DNA of 40,241 nucleotides from an uncultured Bacteroidota bacterium (GTDB lineage: Bacteria > Bacteroidota > Bacteroidia > Chitinophagales > Chitinophagaceae). The notes under the pieces are model-generated. The model saw nothing but the letters and a program-made list of their open reading frames with translations, was not told the origin of the DNA and searched no databases. The position numbers were made by a program, and so were the translations under genes. Positions 7,609-14,313 of this stretch are shown here, one piece after another. The stretch's first letter is position 1, and each line of letters opens with the position of its first letter. The DNA lies in contig CALEZD010000032.1 in the NCBI GenBank assembly GCA_937928385.1, forward strand, positions 1-40,241, in the 5' to 3' direction.

Positions 7609-8256
7609 TTACTTTAACTCTCCAAACGGAACATCTGTTATCCGGTAATGCTTCGTGTCCTTATAATCAAAATGCCACCATTCTACGGGATATACCGTAA
7701 ACCCGTGCTCTTGCATCTTGCCGATGAGCAGGTCGCGGTTGGCACGCTGTGTTTCTGTGCCACCCTTATAGTCAGGATGTGCTTTTTCGTTCATCTCGTC
7801 ATAACCACTGGGCATGTCCACCTGTTCGCCGGTCTCTAAGTTGTACAGGGTCAGGTCTACTGCGCAGCCGCGATTATGTACCGAACCCTTTTTAGGGTCT
7901 GCCACGTAAGCCTTCTGGTCTTTCGGGGTTATATCCCAGAAAAATTTGGTCACGCTCCACGGGCGGTAACCGTCAAATACCATCAGCCCGTAACCCAGTT
8001 GGCGCAGCTCCTTATTCACCTCAGCCAACGCCACGGCAGCGGGGCGTTGCAAAAAAGCGCTTGCCTCTTCATACACCTTCATACCCGCAAAGTTATTGGT
8101 GGTGGCATAACGTATATCCAGCCTGATAGTACTGTCCACCAGCACTATCTCCACAAGGTCGTTTGCAAAAAAATCTCCCTCTTCTTTAGGCGGATGTTGG
8201 CCGCAGGCGGTAAGCGTGCAAGCCATAGCTAACAATAGACTCTCCAGCTTCTTCAT
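7609..8256 (-). CDS. ddpX: D-alanyl-D-alanine dipeptidase (VanX/DdpX family, peptidase M15D), lipoprotein
   Basis: This family of zinc peptidases cleaves D-Ala-D-Ala, either for cell-wall recycling and nutrition or, in VanX, for glycopeptide resistance. The zinc and catalytic residues are visible: SVHNRGCAVD (His127, Asp134) and EWWHFDY (Glu192, His195). GYRPWSV around residue 97 is the family's arginine-bearing block. The signal peptide ends in lipobox LTAC (Cys18), so it is an envelope lipoprotein. ATG 8256 gives a sound signal peptide; the frame could begin at 8274. It is the second gene after the cupin lipoprotein (20-base gap). There is no vanA/vanH nearby, so resistance is unlikely. Confidence 0.9.
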   Translation of the reverse strand: MKKLESLLLAMACTLTACGQHPPKEEGDFFANDLVEIVLVDSTIRLDIRYATTNNFAGMKVYEEASAFLQRPAAVALAEVNKELRQLGYGLMVFDGYRPWSVTKFFWDITPKDQKAYVADPKKGSVHNRGCAVDLTLYNLETGEQVDMPSGYDEMNEKAHPDYKGGTETQRANRDLLIGKMQEHGFTVYPVEWWHFDYKDTKHYRITDVPFGELK

Positions 8257-8276
8257 CCGGACAAAAATAGTCAATG

Positions 8277-8963
8277 TTATTCCTTCAGGTTATACTTCGC
8301 CATATTCGAGTCGGTAAACGGGAAAAAATCAAGCACATCGTACTCCCATACATTGGTTGGAAAGATAACTACCAGGTTAGCCGTTTTATCGCCTATGTTT
8401 TTAAACGCATGGGGCACCATCGGCGGAATGTTGATGATATACGGCGCTTCAATTGTAAACATCGTATCGCCCAGCGCGTACAGTATTTTACCCTCCAGCA
8501 ATACATGCGACTCTTCGCCCTGGTGCGTATGCATAGGCGGCGCCCCTCCGGGAAAGGTTTCCGTAATACCGATCACCAGGTTTCGGTAGCCGTTATTCTG
8601 CCCTTCCATCACATGTACATACTCACCCGGGCCGGGATTGATAACAGGCAAATCATCCAGCTTGGCGGCATAGTCCTTCCAGTATTTCATCTCCCTGGTT
8701 TGATAGCCCACCGGCACGGTCCTTCTCTCCAGCACCTTATGCGAATGGTGTTGCTTATGCAGGTACTGAATGATGGAATCAGGAACGGTTTTCACTTCGT
8801 CAACCAGCCCTTCTATGGAGAAAGTTTCTTTGGCATGGTCGTGTGTATGCGGGTGTTCATGCCCATCGTGCTCGTGGGTTGTTTCATTTTTATTTTGACA
8901 AGCAGAAAAGTAGCTGACAGCTGCAATTGCGCATATAACTACCAAATACTTTTTAGCGTACAT
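8277..8963 (-). CDS. Cupin-domain lipoprotein with a histidine-rich N-terminal segment
   Basis: The 228-aa protein has a lipoprotein signal (FSAC, Cys22), then an unusual metal-binding-like run of His alternating with Glu/Asp (residues 30-43, seven His), then a helical stretch and a single cupin barrel. Cupin motif 1 is PPMHTHQGEESHVLLEGK (His145, His147, Glu150/151) and motif 2 contributes PPMVPHAFKN (His185), so a bound metal is likely. The substrate is not predictable. Promoter-proximal gene of a two-gene unit with ddpX, both envelope lipoproteins. Confidence 0.75.
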   Translation of the reverse strand: MYAKKYLVVICAIAAVSYFSACQNKNETTHEHDGHEHPHTHDHAKETFSIEGLVDEVKTVPDSIIQYLHKQHHSHKVLERRTVPVGYQTREMKYWKDYAAKLDDLPVINPGPGEYVHVMEGQNNGYRNLVIGITETFPGGAPPMHTHQGEESHVLLEGKILYALGDTMFTIEAPYIINIPPMVPHAFKNIGDKTANLVVIFPTNVWEYDVLDFFPFTDSNMAKYNLKE

Positions 8964-8970
8964 AATAATG

Positions 8971-9010
8971 GATTTTATATTAATAAAATCTAAAGTAGGT
9001 AGATTTTATT
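8971..9010. repeat. GATTTTAT inverted and direct repeats upstream of the cupin gene
   Basis: GATTTTAT (8971-8978) forms a perfect inverted repeat with ATAAAATC (8983-8990, 4-base gap), and GATTTTATT occurs again at 9002-9010. The cluster starts 8 bases upstream of the cupin ATG, in the leader or promoter, and could be an operator. No consensus is recognised. Confidence 0.35.
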
Positions 9011-9103
9011 ATATATCATAACAAATAGATATTGATAATTTATGATTGCAGATAGAAAGTTGGGTACAACATAACATGCTGCGCAAAATCATAGTTAAAG
9101 ACA

Positions 9104-9526
9104 CTATTCCTTCACTACCCTATCCTTCACAGGTATCACTAATTTCAGCCCCGACCATATATCATCTATCGCGCACACTTTTACATCCACCAGCCCTATC
9201 TCTAATGCAAAGCCACGAACTATATCTTCTGTAACATCCGTCGGTACCTTCGATGCCTTCTTAGGCCACGACACCCATATCATACCATTCTGCTCTATCT
9301 CTTTTTTCAGGCCCGGTAGTAGCTTCATCAGCTCGGCTGCGCTGTCTGTAAAAAAGTGGATAAAGTTCTTCTTAGCAGACTTTTTTGTGGTCATCTCTAC
9401 ATCAGCAGGAAAATCAGTAAAAAGTTGAAAGTAATATTCCGGCGCGTTGATTACCCGGATGGTAAGACCTTCCTTAATACCCAATTTTTTTGCTAGTGGT
9501 GTGCCTGAATATCCTGCTGTAGCCAT
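9104..9526 (-). CDS. DUF3052 family protein
   Basis: A 140-aa cytosolic protein with the family opening GYSGTPLAKKLGIKEG, then a segment on limits of a phase or potential (FFTDSAAELMKLLPGLKKEI), MIWVSWPKKASKVPTDVTEDIVR, and a C-terminal DDIWSGLKLVIPVKDR. These blocks are typical of DUF3052. No catalytic motif and no signal peptide are visible, and the function is unknown. It is transcribed alone on the minus strand, divergent from the cysteine desulfurase. Confidence 0.75.
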   Translation of the reverse strand: MATAGYSGTPLAKKLGIKEGLTIRVINAPEYYFQLFTDFPADVEMTTKKSAKKNFIHFFTDSAAELMKLLPGLKKEIEQNGMIWVSWPKKASKVPTDVTEDIVRGFALEIGLVDVKVCAIDDIWSGLKLVIPVKDRVVKE

Positions 9527-9638
9527 AATCGTAACCTAAATATACTTCAGATAAATCAATATCACTTGCTGCTCGACATGTCTCCCCTTTAGGCTATCGT
9601 GTGGGCCATTAATAACCAAGTTAACATATACCCTCACA

Positions 9639-9734
9639 ACCCATTACCCCATTACCCAATTACCTTATTAACATATTATCCTATTACCGCATTAACTATT
9701 TAACCTATTAAACTTTTAACCTTTTAACTTATTT
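9639..9734 (+). repeat. Tandem octamer array (ACCYATTA-like), 12 units, upstream of the cysteine desulfurase gene
   Basis: Twelve uninterrupted 8-bp units run from 9639 to 9734. Examples are ACCCATTA, CCCCATTA, CCTTATTA and ACCTATTA; nine of the twelve end in ATTA and all begin with one or more of A/C/T then pyrimidines. The array ends three bases before the TAAATTTG -7 box of the downstream gene, and the usual TTTG -33 element is absent within it. A second array of the same family, in the same orientation to its gene, lies at 21697-21841. Confidence 0.85.
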
Positions 9735-9737
9735 GGG

Positions 9738-9745
9738 TAAATTTG
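9738..9745 (+). promoter_or_regulatory. -7 promoter element of the cysteine desulfurase gene
   Basis: TAAATTTG matches the Bacteroidota -7 consensus, 17 bases before the ATG, predicting a leader of about 10 bases. The -33 position is occupied by octamer repeat units. Confidence 0.5.
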
Positions 9746-9761
9746 CAGCCAAAATATTTAA

Positions 9762-10895
9762 ATGGCCACTATATACTTCGATAATGCTGCTACTACCGCC
9801 CTCGACCCCGAGGTGCTGGAAGCTATGATGCCCTTCCTGACTGCCAAGTTTGGCAACCCTTCCTCTGTATATTCTTATGGCAGGGAGACGAAGCTGGGCA
9901 TCGAAACAGCGCGAAAAACAGTGGCCAAACTGCTGGGCTGCACTCCGGGTGAGATATTCTTCACCTCCGGCGGAACGGAAAGCAGCAACATGGCTATCAA
10001 CTGCGCCATCCGCGACCTGGGCTGTAAACACATCATTACATCGCCCATAGAGCACCACGCTACACTATATACCGCCGAGAATATGGCTAAGGCCGGTTAT
10101 GCCACCCTGAGCATGGTCAACATACTGCCGGACGGCCATACCGACCTCGCCCATCTGGAACAACTGCTGGCCGACAGCAATGAAAAGACCCTGGTGACGC
10201 TGATGCACGCCAACAATGAAATAGGCAACCTGCTGAACATAAAAGCCGTAAGCGCACTCTGCGAAAAATACGGTGCCATCTTTCATTGTGATATGGTGCA
10301 AACCATTGGCCACTACCCGCTTAACCTCAAAGAGCTGAAGGTGCATTTTGCCAGCTCTGCCGGGCACAAATTTCACGGGCCCAAGGGCGTGGGGGTACTC
10401 TACGTAAGCGATGAGGTGAAGATAAAGCCTATGATATACGGCGGCTCGCAGGAGCGGAATATGCGTGCGGGCACCGAAAACCTGTATGGCATCATAGGTT
10501 ATGCCAAGGCGCTGGAAAAAGCCGTAGCCCGCTACGAGCAGGACAGCGCTTATATCAGTGGATTGAAGGCTTATATGAAGGAGCAGTTGAAAGCCAACTT
10601 CACCAATATACGTTTCAACGGCGATTGCGATGGGGAATGCCTGTACACAGTGCTAAATGTAGCGTTCCCAAAAACCGATAAGTCGGACATGTTGTTGTTC
10701 AACCTTGATATGGCGGGTATCTGTGTAAGCGGGGGCAGCGCCTGTAGCAGCGGGGCCAGTTCGGTAAGCCATGTTATCAAAACCCTGTACGGCCCCGAAG
10801 GTGAAAACCTGGTGCCTATACGCTTCTCATTCAGCCACGACAACACCCGCGAAGAAGTGGATTATGTAATAACCAAGCTGAAAGAACTCGTATAA
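9762..10895 (+). CDS. Cysteine desulfurase (NifS/IscS family)
   Basis: PLP-dependent enzyme that converts cysteine to alanine and passes sulfur, as a persulfide, to Fe-S cluster or tRNA thiolation systems. The 377-aa protein starts IYFDNAATTALDPEVLEAM, carries the PLP lysine in SSAGHKFHGPKG (Lys203) and the persulfide-forming Cys328 in SGGSACSSGA, both typical of class I enzymes. The C-terminus IRFSFSHDNTREEVDYV is also standard. No iscU or suf genes are adjacent, so the sulfur acceptor is unknown. The octamer array forms its upstream region. Confidence 0.95.
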   Translation: MATIYFDNAATTALDPEVLEAMMPFLTAKFGNPSSVYSYGRETKLGIETARKTVAKLLGCTPGEIFFTSGGTESSNMAINCAIRDLGCKHIITSPIEHHATLYTAENMAKAGYATLSMVNILPDGHTDLAHLEQLLADSNEKTLVTLMHANNEIGNLLNIKAVSALCEKYGAIFHCDMVQTIGHYPLNLKELKVHFASSAGHKFHGPKGVGVLYVSDEVKIKPMIYGGSQERNMRAGTENLYGIIGYAKALEKAVARYEQDSAYISGLKAYMKEQLKANFTNIRFNGDCDGECLYTVLNVAFPKTDKSDMLLFNLDMAGICVSGGSACSSGASSVSHVIKTLYGPEGENLVPIRFSFSHDNTREEVDYVITKLKELV

Positions 10896-10910
10896 TTAAT
10901 ACCCCATCTT

Positions 10911-10937
10911 TGCAATATCTGCATTGATGCAATATCT
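10911..10937 (+). repeat. Direct repeat TGCAATATCT in the leader of the HTTM-exosortase cluster
   Basis: The 10-mer TGCAATATCT occurs at 10911-10920 and 10928-10937 (17-base period), between the -7-like CATCTTTG (10905-10912) and the HTTM ATG at 10952. It may be an operator or part of a leader structure. Confidence 0.4.
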
Positions 10938-10951
10938 TAGCCCTGCACCTC

Positions 10952-12286
10952 ATGACAGCCAACAGCCATACTACTCGTTTGCGCGATTACTGGTTCGCCC
11001 CGGTAAACAACAGCCCTTTAATAGTATTCCGCATACTGTTTGGGGCTATTATGCTTATGGAGTTTGGCAGGTCTATAGCCCGCGGATGGGTAGATGAGGT
11101 ATATATCCGCGCTCCGTTCAGGTTCACATTTATAGGTTTCGAGTTCCTGCAACAGCTGAACGGGGAAAAGATGTACTGGTACTTTGGTGCGGGTTGCCTG
11201 GTTTCTGTAATGGTGGCTTTGGGTTTGTTCTACAGGTATTCATCTTTCCTACTGGCTGTATTATGGACCGGAGTGTACTTCTCGCAGAAAGCACATTACA
11301 ACAACCACTTTTACCTGATGGTGCTCATCTGCTGGATGATGTTCATCGTGCCGGCACACAGGCGCGCTTCGCTGGATGTAAAGCTGGGCCTGGTAAAACC
11401 AACTAACGAGTGCTACCGCTGGTGTTTACAGATTTTCATCATCCAGATAGCCATAGTATATACCTACGCTGCCATAGCCAAGCTATACCCCGACTGGCTG
11501 AATGCTATGCCTGCCAAGATATGGTTCACAAACAAGCAGAACCACCAGTATTTCGGTTACCTGTTTAAGCAGGAGTGGTTTGCCTACTTTGTTTCCTATA
11601 GCGGTATCATATTCGACTTCCTGATTGTTCCTGCACTGCTGTGGAAACGTACAAGGGTATTGGCGGTGATTGCGATGCTCGTCTTCCACCAGTTCAACAA
11701 ATTAACTTTCGGCATAGGTGTATTCCCCTACCTGGCTATGAGCCTGAATGTCTTCTTTTTTCCGGGCAAGACATTTGACAATACAGTGGGTGTAGAAAGC
11801 AAGCCCTTCTCCTACCCTACGTTATTGCCCAAACAACAACAATACATTACCCTTATCCTGAGCATGTACATCGTATGGCAGGTACTCACACCCTTCAGGC
11901 ACTATCTATATAAGGGCGATGTGGTGTGGACAGAAGAAGGCCACCGCATGGCATGGAGGATGATGCTGCGCAGTAAGAAAGGTGATGCAGTATTTACGGT
12001 AAAAGATAAAAACTCGGACAGTACCTGGACTATTAATCCCGAAGACCACATGCTGCGTTACCAGGCAAAAAATGTTGCGACCAAACCTGATTTTATCTGG
12101 CAATTTGCCCAACTGTTGAAGAAGCAATACAAACAGCAGGGTTACGATGTAGCAATATACGTACAAAGCTTATGCTCAGTTAATGGCAGGCCGAAGCGAT
12201 TATTAATTGACCCCAATACAGACATAGCAGCTGTGAAATGGAAACACTTTACACATAACGAATGGGTGTTGACGGAATACAAATAA
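10952..12286 (+). CDS. HTTM-domain membrane protein, vitamin-K-dependent gamma-carboxylase-like
   Basis: A 444-aa polytopic protein with an N-terminal multi-helix HTTM/gamma-carboxylase-like domain (residues about 15-270) and a C-terminal soluble part of about 140 residues. Three blocks match the eukaryotic enzyme as I know it: YNNHFYLMV (His119, equivalent to the NNHSYL His), AIAKLYPDW (Lys177, equivalent to the catalytic base in VKKLDADW) and FHQFNKLTFGIGVFPY (equivalent to FHLMNSQLFSIGMF). Both residues thought essential for vitamin K epoxidation are thus kept, so real enzyme activity, with menaquinol as the likely cofactor, is possible but not shown. First gene of a cluster with exosortase (18-base gap). 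Confidence 0.8.
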   Translation: MTANSHTTRLRDYWFAPVNNSPLIVFRILFGAIMLMEFGRSIARGWVDEVYIRAPFRFTFIGFEFLQQLNGEKMYWYFGAGCLVSVMVALGLFYRYSSFLLAVLWTGVYFSQKAHYNNHFYLMVLICWMMFIVPAHRRASLDVKLGLVKPTNECYRWCLQIFIIQIAIVYTYAAIAKLYPDWLNAMPAKIWFTNKQNHQYFGYLFKQEWFAYFVSYSGIIFDFLIVPALLWKRTRVLAVIAMLVFHQFNKLTFGIGVFPYLAMSLNVFFFPGKTFDNTVGVESKPFSYPTLLPKQQQYITLILSMYIVWQVLTPFRHYLYKGDVVWTEEGHRMAWRMMLRSKKGDAVFTVKDKNSDSTWTINPEDHMLRYQAKNVATKPDFIWQFAQLLKKQYKQQGYDVAIYVQSLCSVNGRPKRLLIDPNTDIAAVKWKHFTHNEWVLTEYK

Positions 12287-12304
12287 CATTATTAGATTTA
12301 CATT

Positions 12305-12838
12305 ATGAGCTTCATCAGTAAAATAAAAAATGCTATACCCGAAAACATCAGGCCGTTTCTATTAAGGGCAGCAATTCTCATCATTGCCTGGGAGTTGCTT
12401 TATAACTTTGTACTAAGGCCCTCCGGCATACCCGACGACCAGCTGACACGCATAGTACAGGTAGGTGCCATGAAGCTCTTATCACTGTTTTATACAAACA
12501 TCGGCGAAGATGACAACGTGATTATTCTCAACGGATCCAGGGCTGTGAGCATAGCCCGCCAGTGCAACGGATTGGAATTAATAGTACTGTACCTGGGCTT
12601 TATATTCTGCCTGCCCTCCAACCCTAAGCGTATGATTTTGTTTGGTACAATAGGCGTGCTGGTTATCTACATACTTAACATTATCCGCACAGCACTGCTG
12701 GCTGCTATGTACGACATCAACCATTCGATGACAGACTTTGCACATCACTATGTGTTTAAGATTATTATTTATGCAGTTGTGTTCCTGGGTTGGGTATTGT
12801 ATATGAAAAAACCAAAACAACATGAAGCAGCAAAATAA
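12305..12838 (+). CDS. Exosortase/archaeosortase family transpeptidase, small Bacteroidota type
   Basis: Exosortases are membrane cysteine proteases/transpeptidases that recognise a C-terminal tripartite sorting tail, cleave it and attach the substrate to an envelope component. This 177-aa protein has about five membrane segments and the expected three catalytic positions: Cys87 in RQCNGLEL, Arg128 in LNIIRTALL and His147/148 in FAHHYVFK. The short length places it with the compact Bacteroidota forms (XrtF-like) rather than the large proteobacterial XrtA. It overlaps the next gene by 17 bases (translational coupling). A fitting substrate with an IPLDGG tail is encoded 490 bases downstream. 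Confidence 0.85.
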   Translation: MSFISKIKNAIPENIRPFLLRAAILIIAWELLYNFVLRPSGIPDDQLTRIVQVGAMKLLSLFYTNIGEDDNVIILNGSRAVSIARQCNGLELIVLYLGFIFCLPSNPKRMILFGTIGVLVIYILNIIRTALLAAMYDINHSMTDFAHHYVFKIIIYAVVFLGWVLYMKKPKQHEAAK

Positions 12839-13223
12839 GTTCTGGCTGGCGCTTGTGCTCATTACAATTGTCTGCTTTGTAGACTACCAGATGTTTACCG
12901 AAGGATATGCAGTACGCAGGTTGTCGCCAATGGTCAGGCAGGCTGGGCATTTCGTAGTATTGCTGGCGGTGATACCTATCGGCTGGTGGGCATGGAAGCA
13001 GCATACTATGCAATGGCTGAAACAGTTGTGGCTATACTCGTATGGTATTGCGCTGGCATTCATTGTGTTAATAGGCCTGCTGAAATCTCAAACCAATATA
13101 CTTACTGAAGACTTTCTTGATTGGGTAACCACTGTCAGGTATTTCTTTACCAGTCCTTTGCCCCATCTGCTGTTATACATGCTATCGCTTATTGCGCAGC
13201 AGAGAAGCAATAATGCACAATAA
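12822..13223 (+). CDS. Small four-helix membrane protein, exosortase partner
   Basis: A 133-aa protein with about four predicted transmembrane segments (roughly residues 7-25, 41-60, 70-86 and 110-126) joined by short basic loops. No catalytic motif was recognised. Its start lies inside the exosortase gene (17-base overlap), so the two are made together. Small associated membrane proteins accompany exosortases in other Bacteroidota, and by context this may be an accessory subunit or a carrier of the anchoring lipid. Function inferred only from position. Confidence 0.7.
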   Translation: MKQQNKFWLALVLITIVCFVDYQMFTEGYAVRRLSPMVRQAGHFVVLLAVIPIGWWAWKQHTMQWLKQLWLYSYGIALAFIVLIGLLKSQTNILTEDFLDWVTTVRYFFTSPLPHLLLYMLSLIAQQRSNNAQ

Positions 13224-13282
13224 TCCATGTAGTGTGGATATCTTGCAACACCTACATATTACATTAAGCACACATAAATATT

Positions 13283-13290
13283 TATATTTG
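13283..13290 (+). promoter_or_regulatory. -7 element of the repeat-protein gene
   Basis: TATATTTG matches TAnnTTTG, 41 bases before the ATG at 13331, so the cargo gene can be expressed separately from the enzymes. No TTTG was found at the -33 distance. Confidence 0.45.
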
Positions 13291-13330
13291 TCAGAGAGGA
13301 TATAAGGAAGACAGCAAAAACCATGCATAT

Positions 13331-13726
13331 ATGAGGACGTTTATAATTATCACTATTCTGCTTTTCATAAGTAATCTCGAAAGCAAGGCTATATATACCG
13401 GCCGGGTTCAGGATATATTCAGCAGGCTGCAATCTTTGTATGTATACAAACACATAAGTTACGGTTACGGCGACGACGACAACAGCAACTATAACAACGA
13501 CGATGATAACAGTAACTATAACAACGATGACGATAACAGCAACTACAACAATGATGACGACAACTATAGTAGCGGGGATGATGATGATAGCAACGATGAT
13601 GATGACAGCAGCGAAATACCCCTTGATGGTGGCTTAAGCTTCCTGGCATTGGCGGGTGCAGGGTTGGGTATAAAAAAACTGCGCGACAACAGTGCGAAGA
13701 AAAAGACTGAACGTAATGAACAATAA
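13331..13726 (+). CDS. Secreted Asp/Asn/Tyr repeat protein with exosortase-type C-terminal sorting tail
   Basis: A 131-aa protein in three parts. Residues 1-20 are a signal peptide. Residues 48-79 hold three exact copies of the nonapeptide DDDNSNYNN and a partial fourth, followed by acidic DDDD/SNDDDD blocks (to residue 94). Residues 96-101 read IPLDGG, then a hydrophobic stretch of about 14 residues (LSFLALAGAGLG) and a Lys/Arg-rich end. Motif, helix and basic tail in that order is the layout of exosortase substrates (PEP-CTERM-like; it resembles the PID-CTERM tails of Bacteroidota). Expected product: an anionic, Ca2+-binding surface peptide, probably processed by the neighbouring exosortase. 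The function is otherwise unknown. Confidence 0.8.
   Translation: MRTFIIITILLFISNLESKAIYTGRVQDIFSRLQSLYVYKHISYGYGDDDNSNYNNDDDNSNYNNDDDNSNYNNDDDNYSSGDDDDSNDDDDSSEIPLDGGLSFLALAGAGLGIKKLRDNSAKKKTERNEQ
13472..13567 (+). repeat. 27-bp coding tandem repeat
   Basis: Three complete 27-bp units (13472-13498, 13499-13525, 13526-13552) and a 15-base partial unit encode DDDNSNYNN. The units differ almost only at synonymous third positions (gac/gat, agc/agt, aac/aat), showing selection on the protein sequence after duplication. Confidence 0.9.
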
Positions 13727-13740
13727 TAACAACATCTTAT

Positions 13741-13765
13741 GAAACGGCGCCAATGGCGCCGTTTC
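13741..13765. terminator. Hairpin terminator after the repeat-protein gene
   Basis: A perfect 11-bp GC-rich stem (13741-13751 with 13755-13765, AAT loop) is followed by TATTT. It closes the exosortase module and separates it from the next promoter (TATATTTG at 13785). Confidence 0.75.
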
Positions 13766-13784
13766 TATTTAAAGTATGCTTGGT

Positions 13785-13792
13785 TATATTTG
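13785..13792 (+). promoter_or_regulatory. -7 element for the 13807 gene
   Basis: TATATTTG lies 14 bases before the ATG at 13807, predicting a very short leader. Confidence 0.45.
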
Positions 13793-13806
13793 TATAAAAG
13801 CACAAT

Positions 13807-14313
13807 ATGCAGCGCATCAACCTATTGATACAGAAACTGGCGGACATGGCGGGAAGTGACAAGAACAAAACGGTCATTGACATTGACCTGATGCTGGACT
13901 ATACCCGTGTGCTGTATGCTGACCTGCTGGAACTGCGCAAAAACAAACTGCTGGCTGAACAGGCAAAACAGGAGACTCCTGAAGCACCTGCACCCGCCGT
14001 TGAGCAAACTGAAAATGTACCGCAGGCAGTCCCCGAACCTGCAATAGTATTACCCAATATAGCCGATGTACCTGTTGTAGATATACGTACAAGCATAGGC
14101 ATAAATGACAAGTACCTGTACATAAGCGAACTCTTTGGGGATGATAAAACCGCTTATGATACGGCCATAAAAGAACTGAACAAGTGCAACAACCTGAAGG
14201 AGGCCATGCGTTTTGCAGACAACGAGTTGAATAATAAATATAACTGGGACAAAGAAAACCCTACGGTACAGTCTTTTTATACTCTTTTGAGCAGTTCTTT
14301 CCCCTCTATATAG
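13807..14313 (+). CDS. Conserved hypothetical cytosolic protein
   Basis: A 168-aa protein without signal peptide or membrane segments. The first 60 residues are helical (LIQKLADMAGSDKNKTVIDIDLMLDYTRVLYADLLELRK), then a Pro/Ala/Glu-rich linker (55-85), then a compact C-terminal block RTSIGINDKYLYISELFGDDKTAYDTAI that looks conserved and ends in a helical segment rich in Asn/Lys. I know proteins of this type from Chitinophagaceae-like genomes only as hypothetical. It has its own promoter and its last 37 bases overlap, in the opposite sense, the end of waaA. Confidence 0.7.
   Translation: MQRINLLIQKLADMAGSDKNKTVIDIDLMLDYTRVLYADLLELRKNKLLAEQAKQETPEAPAPAVEQTENVPQAVPEPAIVLPNIADVPVVDIRTSIGINDKYLYISELFGDDKTAYDTAIKELNKCNNLKEAMRFADNELNNKYNWDKENPTVQSFYTLLSSSFPSI

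Noticed and set aside
7609..8256. VanX-type vancomycin resistance
   Set aside because: The enzyme is a lipoprotein paired with a cupin and no vanA/vanH-type genes are nearby; a wall-recycling or peptide role is more likely.
13472..13567. Possible CRISPR array
   Set aside because: Repeats are adjacent without spacers and are coding with synonymous changes.
13419..13649. Minus-strand frame rich in His/Cys opposite the Asp/Asn repeat gene
   Set aside because: It is the antisense of the 27-bp repeats; the plus frame has signal peptide, sorting tail, promoter and terminator.
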